Notes: a model not told the origin generated them from the letters alone. 64,000 nt of DNA from JARBAK01 sp034472185 (GCA_034472185.1 JARBAK010000001.1:434001-498000), one strand, 5' to 3'; numbered from the stretch's first letter, positions 45,289 through 55,394 are shown. Numbers and translations: made by a program.

Positions 45289-45729
45289 CTAACGCTTAGA
45301 AAATTGAAAGCTCTTTCGTGCTTTCTTATGTCCATACTTCTTACGCTCCACACGTCTCTTATCTCTAGTAAGCAAGCCTTCTTTCCGCAATATAGTGTGC
45401 GAAGTAGGATCCAATATATTCAGTGCTCTACTTATGCCATGCCTTATAGCTCCGGCCTGGCTAGACAATCCACCACCTCTGACAGTACAAAAAACATCGA
45501 ACTTATTCTCCGAATTTGTCGCATCGAACGGCTGAGTCATAAGCATCCGCAAAGCAGCTCTACCAAAATAGTCAGATACATCTCTGTAGTTCACAACCAC
45601 TTTCCCATCTCCTTTAGATATCCATACTCGTGCAGCTGCTTCTTTCCTTCTGCCAGTAGCATAAAACTTTTCTAGCTTACGCACAGGCCTCCTACTTTTT
45701 AATACAACCGGTTCTTTCACGCCTATCAT
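45289..45729 (-). CDS. rpsI: Small ribosomal subunit protein uS9
   Basis: S9 reaches the P-site tRNA through its C-terminal tail. YATGRRKEAAARVWI, VRGGGLSSQAGAIRHGISRAL and the final KKARKSFQFSKR are diagnostic; the last Lys-Arg pair that contacts tRNA is kept. It follows rplM by 34 bp in the usual pairing. The first 20 residues are a basic extension common in alphaproteobacteria. Confidence 0.97.
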   Translation of the reverse strand: MIGVKEPVVLKSRRPVRKLEKFYATGRRKEAAARVWISKGDGKVVVNYRDVSDYFGRAALRMLMTQPFDATNSENKFDVFCTVRGGGLSSQAGAIRHGISRALNILDPTSHTILRKEGLLTRDKRRVERKKYGHKKARKSFQFSKR

Positions 45730-45763
45730 TCTTAATCTCTCACCCGATTAAACGTTAATTTCT

Positions 45764-46189
45764 CTACTGTAAGCAACATAATTTTTCAGGATTTTGTGCT
45801 CCATGCGGATGCTCACACCCTCCGTACACATGCAACGCCTTAAACTGTTGCGTAGCGAGAGGACTCTCTTTAGGCAACATACGCCGTATAGCGTTTAACA
45901 CAAGCCTCTCGGGATATTTGCCACTTAACATATCTCTCCAGACCACTTCCTTAATACCACCAGGATATCCTGAATGCCAATAAAATTTCTCTTGCTGCAG
46001 TTTCTTCCCCGTGACTTTAACAAGCTTTGCATTCACCACGATAACATGGTCACCACAATTTATGTGAGGAGTATAGTACGTCTTATGCTTACCACGAAGC
46101 AATATAGCCACCCTAGCAGCTAATCTACCCAAGGCATATTGGCTTGCATCCACCACCCACCACCTTTTCTGCACAAGAGAAGGCTTCAT
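45764..46189 (-). CDS. rplM: Large ribosomal subunit protein uL13
   Basis: L13 is an early 50S assembly protein. WWVVDASQYALGRLAARVA, LRGKHKTYYTPHINCGDHVIVVN (positions about 32-54) and the late LHVYGGCEHPHGAQNPE identify it. I start at ATG 46189 (MKPSLVQKRWW) because the family begins just before this Trp; an in-frame ATG at 46222 adds 11 unrelated residues. It forms an operon with rpsI. Confidence 0.95.
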   Translation of the reverse strand: MKPSLVQKRWWVVDASQYALGRLAARVAILLRGKHKTYYTPHINCGDHVIVVNAKLVKVTGKKLQQEKFYWHSGYPGGIKEVVWRDMLSGKYPERLVLNAIRRMLPKESPLATQQFKALHVYGGCEHPHGAQNPEKLCCLQ

Positions 46190-46285
46190 TTGAAATGACC
46201 CGGATAAACATATACATCCCATTATTCTATACCCATAAATGACCGAAATCGCCTCCTATACACCTACTCTACCCCATTCTGGCCG

Positions 46286-46314
46286 AGACTACAAAGTCAC
46301 CCTAAACATGTCAA
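46286..46314 (-). promoter_or_regulatory. Possible promoter of rplM-rpsI
   Basis: On the minus strand a perfect TTGACA (46309-46314) is followed after 17 bases by TAGTCT (46286-46291), a poor -10 box. The leader to rplM would be about 90 bases. Confidence 0.4.
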
Positions 46315-46345
46315 GCCCTTTCTTTGATCTGACGGGATGCAGAAA

Positions 46346-46576
46346 TCAACCACGGCCCTTACCACCTTTCATCAAACCAGGAATATTCCCCTTTAGAACT
46401 CCAAGAGAAGATAAATTTAAAGTTTCAAGGCCCTTTGGCATAAGCTTTTGGAATGCCTGAAAGGCTGTAAAAAAATTTCTTAAAAATTGGAAAGGAGTAC
46501 CTATCTCCTTTTCCTTGCCACCATAGGGCAAAAATCCATTTTGATTCGGGCCAATATCTCCAGATACTCCAACCAT
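46346..46576 (-). CDS. Small unknown protein (76 residues) upstream of rplM
   Basis: I do not recognise it. An AAGGAG site eight bases before ATG 46576 supports translation. The protein is Gly-rich and basic at the C-terminus (GLMKGGKGRG) with a central Phe-rich segment (FQFLRNFFTAFQAFQ) that could form an amphipathic helix. It has no Cys. It is transcribed in the same direction as rplM-rpsI, with a 157-bp gap that contains a promoter-like sequence. It may be a real small gene or a chance frame. Confidence 0.45.
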   Translation of the reverse strand: MVGVSGDIGPNQNGFLPYGGKEKEIGTPFQFLRNFFTAFQAFQKLMPKGLETLNLSSLGVLKGNIPGLMKGGKGRG

Positions 46577-46673
46577 AACAAATGCTCCTTACGAGTAAAT
46601 CTTTTTGTTTGTCATTTACTTACTAAATTAGTGTAGCATATAAAGTTGCCATTTTGCATCATATAATATATTA

Positions 46674-47264
46674 ATGAGCCTTATGATAGATTCTCAAATA
46701 ACGAAAACAATGGCCCGAAATTCCATGATAAAAGGAGTGCCCAATATGCTAACAGCGGTACGGATATTGTTGATTCCAGTACTTGTTATATGCTTCTATC
46801 TCGAAGGTAGAGTCGCTCGATATGTTTCTGTAGCTATTTTCATATTCGCTAGCATCACTGATTATATAGACGGAGCTTTAGCGAAGAGATGGGGTGCACA
46901 AACTAATTTTGGTCGTATGCTTGATCCTATCGCCGATAAAATGCTTGTCTCTTCAATTCTACTGATGTTAGTAGATAAAAAGATGGCGCCTGTATTCCCA
47001 ATTATAGCAATTTTATGTAGAGAATTTTTCGTATCTGGCATGAGGGAGTATCTTGCAGAAATAAAGATAGTTATGCGTGTTAATGTTCTAGGAAAGATAA
47101 AAACAACAGTGCAGATGGTGGCCGTTATACTGTTACTGCTAGGAGAGGCCGCATCTGGCATATCACATGCAGAACAGGCGGGGCAGGTCGCAATATGGAT
47201 AGCTGCTTGTTTGACACTAATTTCTGGTTATGTGTACTTTAGAGAATGCATTAGTCATATGTGA
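46674..47264 (+). CDS. pgsA: CDP-diacylglycerol-glycerol-3-phosphate 3-phosphatidyltransferase
   Basis: PgsA makes phosphatidylglycerol phosphate in the inner membrane. The CDP-alcohol phosphatidyltransferase motif is DYIDGALAKRWG with GRMLDPIADK; Lys replaces the usual Arg in the DGxxAR part. Several membrane helices are visible. The N-terminus is uncertain: ATGs at 46674, 46710 and 46725 are in frame, and the family usually begins near IKGVPNMLTAVR, favouring the later ones. Confidence 0.92.
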   Translation: MSLMIDSQITKTMARNSMIKGVPNMLTAVRILLIPVLVICFYLEGRVARYVSVAIFIFASITDYIDGALAKRWGAQTNFGRMLDPIADKMLVSSILLMLVDKKMAPVFPIIAILCREFFVSGMREYLAEIKIVMRVNVLGKIKTTVQMVAVILLLLGEAASGISHAEQAGQVAIWIAACLTLISGYVYFRECISHM

Positions 47265-47368
47265 TTCCAAAGAGAGGGCGTTGTATCATATTTGATGTAT
47301 GCATTACATTAGGGGAAATTTGCGAAATTTTATCGCCCAGTTTTTATTAAAAAATTTGTATTTAGAGA

Positions 47369-47444
<76 letters not shown>

Positions 47445-47497
47445 GTTTATGCTGATATATACCCCGTTCCTTTAGTATGTTTAAAAGAGGATAGCCT

Positions 47498-48961
47498 ATG
47501 GATGAGTTGATTAATTTAACAATAGCACAAGCCAAAGATTGCTTTAAAAAAAGGCAATTTTCAGCTGTAGAGCTTGTAAAAGCGCATTTAGCACGAATAC
47601 ATGCACACAGCCATCTGAATGCTTTTCTAAAGGTAACCGAGGACCTTGCCCTTAAACAAGCAGTTGTATCAGATAAAAAGATAAAGGAAGATATCGCAGG
47701 GCCTATAGAAGGTATTCCAATCGGCGTTAAGGACCTGTTTTGCACCAAAGGCATAACAACCACCGCAGGTTCTCGCATGTTGGCAAACTTTGTTCCAGAT
47801 TATGAATCAACAGTAACATCTTTGTTATACAAAAATGGCGGGATATGCATAGGCAAAACTAATATGGATGAATTCGCTATGGGTTCTTCCACAATTACAA
47901 GCTATTTCGGGCCAGTCATTAGTCCCCTCGTCTCTACTACAACAAAGCAGCCTCTAGTGCCAGGAGGAAGTTCCGGAGGGTCAGCAGCGGCAGTGGCTGC
48001 TAGTTTATGCATGGGAGCATTAGGTAGCGATACCGGAGGATCTATACGCCAGCCTGCCTCATTCTGTGGCATAGTGGGCATGAAACCAACTTATGGTAGA
48101 TGTTCCAGATGGGGAATGATCGCGTTTGCCAGTTCTCTAGACCAAGCGGGGGTACTGACAAGGTCAGTTACTGATGCAGCGTTAATGCTCGAAGCAATAT
48201 GTGGTTATGATAATAATGATGCTACTTCTAAAAATATACCCGTACCTCAATTTAGCCGTGTAATCGGCCAAAGTATTAAGGGCATTAAAATAGGCATCCC
48301 ATATGAATACAGGATAGATGGTATGAGCCCAGAGATCATGGAGATGTGGCAAATAGCTGAAGCTTGCCTAAAGGGCGCGGGTGCCGAAATTATTCATATC
48401 AAGTTACCACATACACAATACGCACTTCCAGTATACTATGTTATTGCGCCAGCAGAAGCATCTGCTAATTTAGCTCGCTATGATGGGATACGGTACGGCT
48501 TACGTATTAGCGAAGCAGGAGACGATTTTTATGCAATGGCTAGGAAAACTCGAGCCGCAGGATTTGGTGCAGAAGTAAAAAGAAGGATTACAATAGGCAC
48601 ATACGTTTTATCTGCAGACGCCTCTGGGCAGTATTACAATAAAGCGCAAAAAGTACGGCGACTCATCTGTAACGACTTCCAGACCGCATTCCAGCAAGTT
48701 GATGCGATTCTCACCCCTACGACGCCGTTTGTAGCGTTCCCCATAGGAGATAACAGACAAGACCCGATTTCAATGTACTTAAACGATGTATTCACAGTAC
48801 CTGCAAGTTTAGCGGGCCTTCCCTGCATCTCTGTTCCTACCATATTATCTTCAAAGGAGCAATTGCCTTTGGGAGCGCATATAATAGGAAAATTATACGA
48901 TGAAGAAACAGCTCTAAAAATAGCTTATGTATTAGAACAGGAGCTAAAACATAAAAAATAA
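47498..48961 (+). CDS. gatA: Aspartyl/glutamyl-tRNA(Asn/Gln) amidotransferase subunit A
   Basis: GatA releases ammonia from glutamine for GatCAB, which turns Glu-tRNA-Gln (and Asp-tRNA-Asn) into the correct aminoacyl-tRNA. The Ser-cis-Ser-Lys amidase residues are in PIGVKDLF (Lys), PGGSSGGSAAAVAA and DTGGSIRQPASFCG. The 487 residues are full length. AGAGGA precedes the ATG. glyS follows after 15 bp; gatB and gatC are not in the window. Confidence 0.97.
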   Translation: MDELINLTIAQAKDCFKKRQFSAVELVKAHLARIHAHSHLNAFLKVTEDLALKQAVVSDKKIKEDIAGPIEGIPIGVKDLFCTKGITTTAGSRMLANFVPDYESTVTSLLYKNGGICIGKTNMDEFAMGSSTITSYFGPVISPLVSTTTKQPLVPGGSSGGSAAAVAASLCMGALGSDTGGSIRQPASFCGIVGMKPTYGRCSRWGMIAFASSLDQAGVLTRSVTDAALMLEAICGYDNNDATSKNIPVPQFSRVIGQSIKGIKIGIPYEYRIDGMSPEIMEMWQIAEACLKGAGAEIIHIKLPHTQYALPVYYVIAPAEASANLARYDGIRYGLRISEAGDDFYAMARKTRAAGFGAEVKRRITIGTYVLSADASGQYYNKAQKVRRLICNDFQTAFQQVDAILTPTTPFVAFPIGDNRQDPISMYLNDVFTVPASLAGLPCISVPTILSSKEQLPLGAHIIGKLYDEETALKIAYVLEQELKHKK

Positions 48962-48976
48962 CAAGGCAAAATATAA

Positions 48977-50629
48977 ATGGCTGAATTGTTACTTGAAATT
49001 CTTTCCGAAGAAATACCAGAAACAATGCAGAAGAATGCGGCGGACGCTATCGCCCGTGCGTTTAAAAGCAAGTGCGAATCTTTATGGCCCCAAAATCATT
49101 CAAAAATTGATGTTCAAAGTTTTGGCACACCTAGACGTCTAAGTTTGTACGCGACTAACGTGCCCTCCGTAATGAAACTCGAAAAAATAGAGATACGAGG
49201 CCCTAGGATAGGAGCAGATGCAAAGGCCCTTTCCGGATTTATGGGCAAATATGGCATAAATGACATAAGCGAGATGGAAACCAGAGAAGATTTCTATTTT
49301 TTTGAAACAAAACACGCAAGCAATGAAGAAGAGATGCGCAATGTCCTGCAAACATCTTTGCAAGACATAATTTACAAATTTAAGTGGCCTCAATCTATGA
49401 TATGGAGCTCTCCCGCATTGCGCTGGGTGCGCCCTATTCGTTCTTTACTATGTTTATTCGATGGAAAGATTCTTCCTTTAAATGTAGAAAATTTAATCGC
49501 CAGCGACATTACATACGGACATAGATTTATGTATAATAGCCCAATAAAAATTAAATCTGGCGATGATTATTTCTCAAAACTGAAACAAGCTAAGGTTGTG
49601 CTCTCTTTAGATGAAAGAAAAAAGATGATCCTTAGCGGTCTAGACCGATGTATCCAAAAGCAAGGTTTGCATACATCGCAATCCCTGCACTTAATTAGCG
49701 ATAATGCCCTCCTAGAAGAAGTGGGAAGTTTAATAGAGTATCCATTTGTCCTGCTTGGATCAATAGATAAGCGTTTCATGACTCTTCCCAAAGAAGTATT
49801 ATTGACCACTTTGAAAACACACCAAAAATATTTAATGCTACAAGATGAAACTGGAAATCTTGCACCATATTTTGTCATTGTTGCTAACATTATCCCAAAC
49901 GATGAGGGCATAACAATAATCGAGGGGAATGCACGAGTAGTGGAGGCACGATTGGCTGATGCGTTGTTTTTCGTGCAAGAAGATAAAAAAACTTCATTAG
50001 CAGAAAAAACACAACAATTACATAAGATTACTTTTCATGTAAAATTAGGGGATATGTTTATAAAGGTACAAAGGATCCGAGACATCGCACAAAACATAGC
50101 CGATCAACTTCATTTAAAAGAAAAAGAAAAAGAAACTCTCCTAAGAGCAGCTTTAATGTCCAAAGCCGATCTTATCACGAATGTAGTGAGAGAATTTCCG
50201 GAACTACAAGGAATAATGGGTTATCATTATGCACTTAGTTCGGGAGAGGGGAATGCAGTAGCTGAGGCAATTCGCGACCAATATAAACCTGTAGGCCCAC
50301 ATGACGCCATCCCGCAAACATTAATCGGATGCTTACTCGCTATAAGCGATAAATTAGACACCCTACAACAAATGTTCAGCATTGGGCTCAAACCCAATGG
50401 ATCTAAAGATCCATATGCCCTTAGACGAGCTGCTTTAGGTATTATCAGAATGCTTTGCACAAATCATGAATCGCAGTACGATAATTGTTTAAATCAGCTG
50501 TCTCTCAAAAACTTAGGGATTAGTACAGACGTATTAAGTTTCATTGGAGAAAGAGTAAAGTACTTAGCAGCACCAGATTTAGATATAAGCTGCGATGCAA
50601 TACGCGAGTTAGGCACATTAGGAAGCTAA
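48977..50629 (+). CDS. glyS: Glycyl-tRNA synthetase beta subunit, C-terminally shortened
   Basis: GlyS is the beta chain of the alpha2beta2 bacterial GlyRS and binds tRNA. MAELLLEILSEEIPETMQ, FGTPRRLSLY, the segment LPKEVLLTTLKTHQKYLML and KLDTLQQMFSIGLKPNGSKDPYALRRAALG are all family hallmarks. The protein stops at 550 residues, whereas typical beta chains are about 690. The missing part corresponds to the C-terminal DALR/anticodon-binding-like domain. The stop codon touches the next ATG, so there is no room for a remnant. The rest looks well conserved. Confidence 0.92.
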   Translation: MAELLLEILSEEIPETMQKNAADAIARAFKSKCESLWPQNHSKIDVQSFGTPRRLSLYATNVPSVMKLEKIEIRGPRIGADAKALSGFMGKYGINDISEMETREDFYFFETKHASNEEEMRNVLQTSLQDIIYKFKWPQSMIWSSPALRWVRPIRSLLCLFDGKILPLNVENLIASDITYGHRFMYNSPIKIKSGDDYFSKLKQAKVVLSLDERKKMILSGLDRCIQKQGLHTSQSLHLISDNALLEEVGSLIEYPFVLLGSIDKRFMTLPKEVLLTTLKTHQKYLMLQDETGNLAPYFVIVANIIPNDEGITIIEGNARVVEARLADALFFVQEDKKTSLAEKTQQLHKITFHVKLGDMFIKVQRIRDIAQNIADQLHLKEKEKETLLRAALMSKADLITNVVREFPELQGIMGYHYALSSGEGNAVAEAIRDQYKPVGPHDAIPQTLIGCLLAISDKLDTLQQMFSIGLKPNGSKDPYALRRAALGIIRMLCTNHESQYDNCLNQLSLKNLGISTDVLSFIGERVKYLAAPDLDISCDAIRELGTLGS

Positions 50630-51748
50630 ATGGCTTCGTTTGATGGTAAAAAAATGTATAGTAATGTTTTACACAACTATATAATTAGAAGATTCAGCAA
50701 AGATTTACTAATCACTCTTGCTGGAATGATGGCGCTAGTGTTTATATTTGATCTAATCGAGCTTACAAGAATATCTAGTAATCACCCTTCTCTGAGCTGG
50801 TCTACTATAATAAAACTTGCTCTACTCAAAAATTATACAACAACGAATAGTATTCTACCGTTTGTAACGCTCCTTGCATCATTCAAGATGTGGCTTTGTA
50901 TGAAGCGCCACAATGAGACTGTGGCAATATTCACCTTGGGCATTCCAGGGTCTTATATCATTATGCCCTCTATCCTAGTACTACTAGCTTTTTCTCTCTT
51001 ACATACAACGGTGTTTATGCCTATTTCCAGCTTTTTATATAAGGACTATCTAACGTTAAAGGCTAAGGCGCTTCATTTGGGCAGGGAACCTGCGTTGCTT
51101 TCCAAAAAAGGCATATGGTTAAAACAAGCAGTGGGGCAAAATTTTGTATTATTACATATTGCGCATCTTTCAGAACGAGAGAACAGATTATACAATGTAG
51201 ATATTTTTATATTTGATCAAGACACATCGTTTTTACAAAAAATTGTGGCACCTGAAGTTGAATTTATTGAAGATAAATGGATTGCTAAACGTGCGGTAAT
51301 ATTGAACAACAAAAATAAGACTTCTGTACAAAAAAACCTTCCACTAGAACTGAATATAGATTTCAATCAAATGTTAAATGGACTTGCAGCGCCAGAAACT
51401 ATAAATATCTGCGTGTTTACTAATTTTTTAGAGATAGCGCACAGTATGGGAATTGACACCCTAAAATATCAAATTTACTTTTGGAAGATATTGTTTCTTC
51501 CCGCTTTGCTAATTTATATGAATACATTAGGATATATACTATCAGCTCCTCTAAAATCACTCTCTCATTCGCATTTAGCGGCTCCCTTAGGGTTGTTCCT
51601 TGGTTTTATTTCGTACACTTTGAATGACCTGACTATTTCCATTTCTACAAATAATGGAGTACACGCCTTCGCTAGCGTCGCGCTGTTAAGCGTCCTTTTT
51701 CTCAGCATATCTCTGTATATGCTGATACGCACTGATTTGCATACATAG
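50630..51748 (+). CDS. LPS export permease, LptF/LptG family
   Basis: LptF and LptG are the membrane subunits that extract LPS with the ATPase LptB. The protein has the family layout: N-terminal helices (IIRRFSKDLLITL, then about residues 57-80 and 100-125), a periplasmic domain with the WIAKRAVILNN strand, and C-terminal helices. NETVAIFTLGI is the conserved R/NExxAxxxxG coupling segment facing LptB. The ATG directly follows the glyS stop codon. LptG seems the better fit, but the two paralogues are hard to separate by eye. Confidence 0.85.
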   Translation: MASFDGKKMYSNVLHNYIIRRFSKDLLITLAGMMALVFIFDLIELTRISSNHPSLSWSTIIKLALLKNYTTTNSILPFVTLLASFKMWLCMKRHNETVAIFTLGIPGSYIIMPSILVLLAFSLLHTTVFMPISSFLYKDYLTLKAKALHLGREPALLSKKGIWLKQAVGQNFVLLHIAHLSERENRLYNVDIFIFDQDTSFLQKIVAPEVEFIEDKWIAKRAVILNNKNKTSVQKNLPLELNIDFNQMLNGLAAPETINICVFTNFLEIAHSMGIDTLKYQIYFWKILFLPALLIYMNTLGYILSAPLKSLSHSHLAAPLGLFLGFISYTLNDLTISISTNNGVHAFASVALLSVLFLSISLYMLIRTDLHT

Positions 51749-51765
51749 ATTGCCTCGTAGCCGGA

Positions 51766-53907
51766 TTATATAGAGCCTAGAGTTTTAATTTTAGCCCTAG
51801 AATGAATTTCATTTTGCGATAAAACTACAACATTAGGACGGAATCGTTCTATAATAGACCTAATAAACGGCCTCAGCATCCCAGATGTCAATATCACTGG
51901 CACCTCTTTCGCTTCTCTAGCTAATTTTTCGAATTCCTTATTTACAGCGGAAACGAACTCATGCAATTTGCTAGGAGACATGACAATTTGTTTAGCATCT
52001 CCGTCACCCATTAAACTTTCAATAAAAGCTCGTTCCCATTGAGGAGATAAAGTTACAATCGGAATATAGCCATGCTCCCCCATATTTGAAAAACATATTT
52101 GCTTAGTTAACCTAACTCGCACATGCTCTATTAATTTTCCTAACACTTGTGGAGATATATCAGAGAATTCTGATACTGCCTCTAATATTGCAGGCAAATC
52201 TCGTATCGAGATCCCCTCATTTAACAATGCTTGTAACACCCTTTGAAAAAGGACTAAAGAAATCTTAGATGGGATGAGATCTGAGGCCAATTTTTTATGT
52301 TCTGACGATAGCTGCTCTATTAACTTCTGCGTTTCTGCATAAGTCAATAAATCCATGACATTTTCTTTGACCATCTCTGTGAGATGCGTAATAATGACAG
52401 TTGGCGGCTCTACAACGGTATATCCCTTAAATAAAGCATCTTCTTTAGCGCCCTTCTCTATCCATTTCACACTAAGGCCGAAAGTAGGCTCTTTGGCATC
52501 TATGCCCTCTACAACAATAGCACCTCCACTGGGGTTCATTGTCATGAGTTTATCTGGGTAGATAGTCCCTTCAGCACATTCTACTTCTTTTATTTTAATC
52601 CTATAGCTGCAGGCTGCTAAATCAGCATTGTCCTGTATACGCACAGCTGGTAATACAAAACCTAGCCTCTGGGCGATTTGATTCCTCAATACCTTAATTT
52701 GATCTGTAATCTTATTATTACCTTCATAATTGATTAAAGTAAGAAGTTCGTATCCTAGTTCTATTCTTATAATATCGATATTAAGCGAACGTGCCAACAT
52801 CTGTTCGTCTGTGATCTGACCCATTTCTAGAGATTCAGCCGTTCCTTTCTGAGGTTCTGCTGTATCAGCTCTCTTTTGAGCGACATATAAGAAATAACTC
52901 AACGCTCCACATAAGCTCGCAACGAATGTAAAGGGAAGAAACGGCGTCCCTGGTATAATGGCCATAAACAACAATAAACCGGCACTAATTAGAAAAGATT
53001 GCGGATATTTGCTAAGTTGCTGCCGAATGGCCTTATCAATAGAACCATGTACTCCTGATTTTGTGACTAAAAATCCCGCAGCTGTAGAAACAAGTAAGGA
53101 GGGAATTTGCGTTACTAAACCATCTCCAATGGTTAAAATGGTATAGGTATGTATAGCTTGAAAAAAAGTCATGTCTCTTTGAGCAACTCCTATCACTATT
53201 CCAGCAACAAAATTTATAAAAGTAATGAGCAATCCCGAAACAGCATCACCTCTCACAAATTTGCTAGCTCCGTCCATCGCGCCATAAAAAGCAGTCTCCT
53301 CTTCAAGCACTTTACGTCTTTCCCTTGCTTCATTCTCATTTATAAGGCCTGCTGATAAATCAGCGTCTATAGCCATTTGTTTCCCGGGAAGAGCATCTAA
53401 GCTGAAACGCGCTGCAACTTCCGCTATACGCCCAGATCCTTTTGTTATAACAATAAAATTGATGATAGTAAGAATAATGAAAATCAATGTGCCTATAACG
53501 ACAGAGCCCTGCGTTACAAAGCATCCAAACGCCTCAACTACATGCCCTGCAGCATTAGTCCCCAGATGCCCTCTTAACAGGATTAGCCTTGTAGTTGATA
53601 CATTTAATGACAATCTGAGCATTGTAACAACAAGCAAAATACTAGGAAAGGCGCTTAAGTCTAGGGGTCTGTCTATAAACAAAGTGCTAACCAACAGCAG
53701 TACAGAGGCCGCGATTGAAATACTCAATAAAAAATCCATAAGCAAGGGTGGAATGGGAAATATCAAGAATCCCACCACGCTTAAAACGAATGCTGCGAAT
53801 AAAAGATCGCTATATGCATATCCCGAAAAAGAAGATGCAGATATCTTATTTTGTATCCAAGCTTTTTTAAAGACTCTAGCTACCCTATCCCCTACTGTAC
53901 CTAACAT
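51766..53907 (-). CDS. flhA: Flagellar biosynthesis protein FlhA
   Basis: FlhA forms the export gate ring of the flagellar type III secretion apparatus. The FHIPEP-family motif lies in IAEVAARFSLDALPGKQMAIDADL (positions about 140-165), followed by RGDAVSGLLITFINFVAG; about eight N-terminal membrane helices precede a large cytoplasmic domain. The 713 residues match typical FlhA. ATG 53907 is preferred to the TTG two codons earlier. It stands alone, divergent from clpX and convergent with the LptF/G gene. flhB, fliP, fliQ and fliR are not in the window. Confidence 0.95.
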   Translation of the reverse strand: MLGTVGDRVARVFKKAWIQNKISASSFSGYAYSDLLFAAFVLSVVGFLIFPIPPLLMDFLLSISIAASVLLLVSTLFIDRPLDLSAFPSILLVVTMLRLSLNVSTTRLILLRGHLGTNAAGHVVEAFGCFVTQGSVVIGTLIFIILTIINFIVITKGSGRIAEVAARFSLDALPGKQMAIDADLSAGLINENEARERRKVLEEETAFYGAMDGASKFVRGDAVSGLLITFINFVAGIVIGVAQRDMTFFQAIHTYTILTIGDGLVTQIPSLLVSTAAGFLVTKSGVHGSIDKAIRQQLSKYPQSFLISAGLLLFMAIIPGTPFLPFTFVASLCGALSYFLYVAQKRADTAEPQKGTAESLEMGQITDEQMLARSLNIDIIRIELGYELLTLINYEGNNKITDQIKVLRNQIAQRLGFVLPAVRIQDNADLAACSYRIKIKEVECAEGTIYPDKLMTMNPSGGAIVVEGIDAKEPTFGLSVKWIEKGAKEDALFKGYTVVEPPTVIITHLTEMVKENVMDLLTYAETQKLIEQLSSEHKKLASDLIPSKISLVLFQRVLQALLNEGISIRDLPAILEAVSEFSDISPQVLGKLIEHVRVRLTKQICFSNMGEHGYIPIVTLSPQWERAFIESLMGDGDAKQIVMSPSKLHEFVSAVNKEFEKLAREAKEVPVILTSGMLRPFIRSIIERFRPNVVVLSQNEIHSRAKIKTLGSI

Positions 53908-54089
53908 CTGCAATAACTTTTTGCCCCACTTAAACCAGGGATACCACGTGTAGACACGAATAACAAATAAATAACAGCCCTATAAGTATAGAATCTCATC
54001 AATATATCTAGCTTCAATTAGCATTTGAGCTATGAGCGAATATCTGCTATATGTGAGTCTTGGGGAACCCTTTGTGCACGAAGCTGATT

Positions 54090-55394
54090 ATGTCTGATAC
54101 GGGTAGTCCTACGTCAAAGACGGGGATGAAATGTTCTTTTTGCAATAAGAAGAAGTCGGAAGTTAGTAAGTTAATCGCAGGAGAAGCAAGTTTTATTTGC
54201 AACGAATGTGTCGATCTTTGCTTTAGCATAATACATCAAAACAGCGCCTCTAAAAAACTAAGCATAAAAAACGTACCGAAACCCCATGAAATGTACGCAA
54301 TATTAAACGAGTATATAGTGGGCCAAGAAAAAGCAAAGAAGGTGCTATCTGTTTCTGTATATAACCACTATAAACGCCTGTTGAATAAAAGCTCCCAAAA
54401 AGCAGACGATGTAGAAATTACCAAAAGCAATGTTTTATTGATCGGACCTACGGGCTGTGGGAAAACCCTTCTAGCGCAAACTTTAGCTAAGGTACTAGAT
54501 GTACCATTCGCCATCGCAGATGCTACAACCTTAACAGAAGCAGGATATGTAGGAGAAGATGTAGAAAATATAGTATTAAGACTACTTCAAGCAGCAGATG
54601 CAGATATAGATCGCGCACAGATGGGAATTATTTATATCGATGAGATAGATAAAATAGCGAAAAAATCCGAGAATCCTTCAATAACTAGGGATGTATCGGG
54701 TGAGGGTGTACAACAAGCATTACTAAAGTTAGTAGAAGGAACTCTTGCATCAATTCCTATTCATGGTGGAAGAAAGCATCCACAGCAGGAATTCGTACAA
54801 ATAGATACATCTAATGTACTCTTTATCTGTGGAGGAGCCTTCGATGGATTGGAAAAAATTATCGCTGCTCGCTGTGAAGCAAATACTATGGGCTTCGGGG
54901 CTGATATAAAAAACAAAGAAACAGCTAATTTAGGCGAGTTATTTAGTAAAGTAGAAGCTCAAGATCTAGTAAAATATGGATTAATACCAGAACTTGTAGG
55001 CAGGCTGCCTATTATTTCTACAGTAACAGAATTGAATGAACACGCTCTAATAGATATATTACTTAAGCCGAAGAATGCACTTGTAAAGCAGTACTCTAAG
55101 CTTTTGGGTATGGACAAAGTAAGCCTGGAAATAAGCAACGACGCCCTGCAGGCCATAGCTAAAAAAGCAATTAAGATAAAGGCGGGAGCTAGGGGCCTAA
55201 GAAGTGTCATGGAGGAGCTTTTATTGGATGTTATGTTTGATATTCCAGCTGCTGATGCTAAAAAACCAGTGAGCAAAGTTTTGATCACACAAGATTCTGT
55301 GGAAAATGGATCACGGCCCTCCTTAATGCATTGTTCTAAAAGGACAGCCATATCTAAAAGATTATCGAAGCTAGGGACTTGTGCAAAGGCGTAG
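54090..55394 (+). CDS. clpX: ATP-dependent Clp protease ATP-binding subunit ClpX
   Basis: ClpX is an AAA+ unfoldase that feeds ClpP. The zinc-binding domain is MKCSFC...CNECVDLC, Walker A is GPTGCGKT, Walker B is IIYIDEIDKI, sensor-like ELVGRLP follows, and GYVGEDVENIV is the pore-adjacent loop. ATG 54090 (MSDTGS) gives 434 residues; the last 25 are less conserved. clpP, which usually precedes it, is not adjacent; the divergent neighbour is flhA. Confidence 0.96.
   Translation: MSDTGSPTSKTGMKCSFCNKKKSEVSKLIAGEASFICNECVDLCFSIIHQNSASKKLSIKNVPKPHEMYAILNEYIVGQEKAKKVLSVSVYNHYKRLLNKSSQKADDVEITKSNVLLIGPTGCGKTLLAQTLAKVLDVPFAIADATTLTEAGYVGEDVENIVLRLLQAADADIDRAQMGIIYIDEIDKIAKKSENPSITRDVSGEGVQQALLKLVEGTLASIPIHGGRKHPQQEFVQIDTSNVLFICGGAFDGLEKIIAARCEANTMGFGADIKNKETANLGELFSKVEAQDLVKYGLIPELVGRLPIISTVTELNEHALIDILLKPKNALVKQYSKLLGMDKVSLEISNDALQAIAKKAIKIKAGARGLRSVMEELLLDVMFDIPAADAKKPVSKVLITQDSVENGSRPSLMHCSKRTAISKRLSKLGTCAKA

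Noticed and set aside
46239..46460. Plus-strand 73-codon frame upstream of pgsA
   Set aside because: It lies antisense to a frame with a better ribosome binding site and has no recognisable product.
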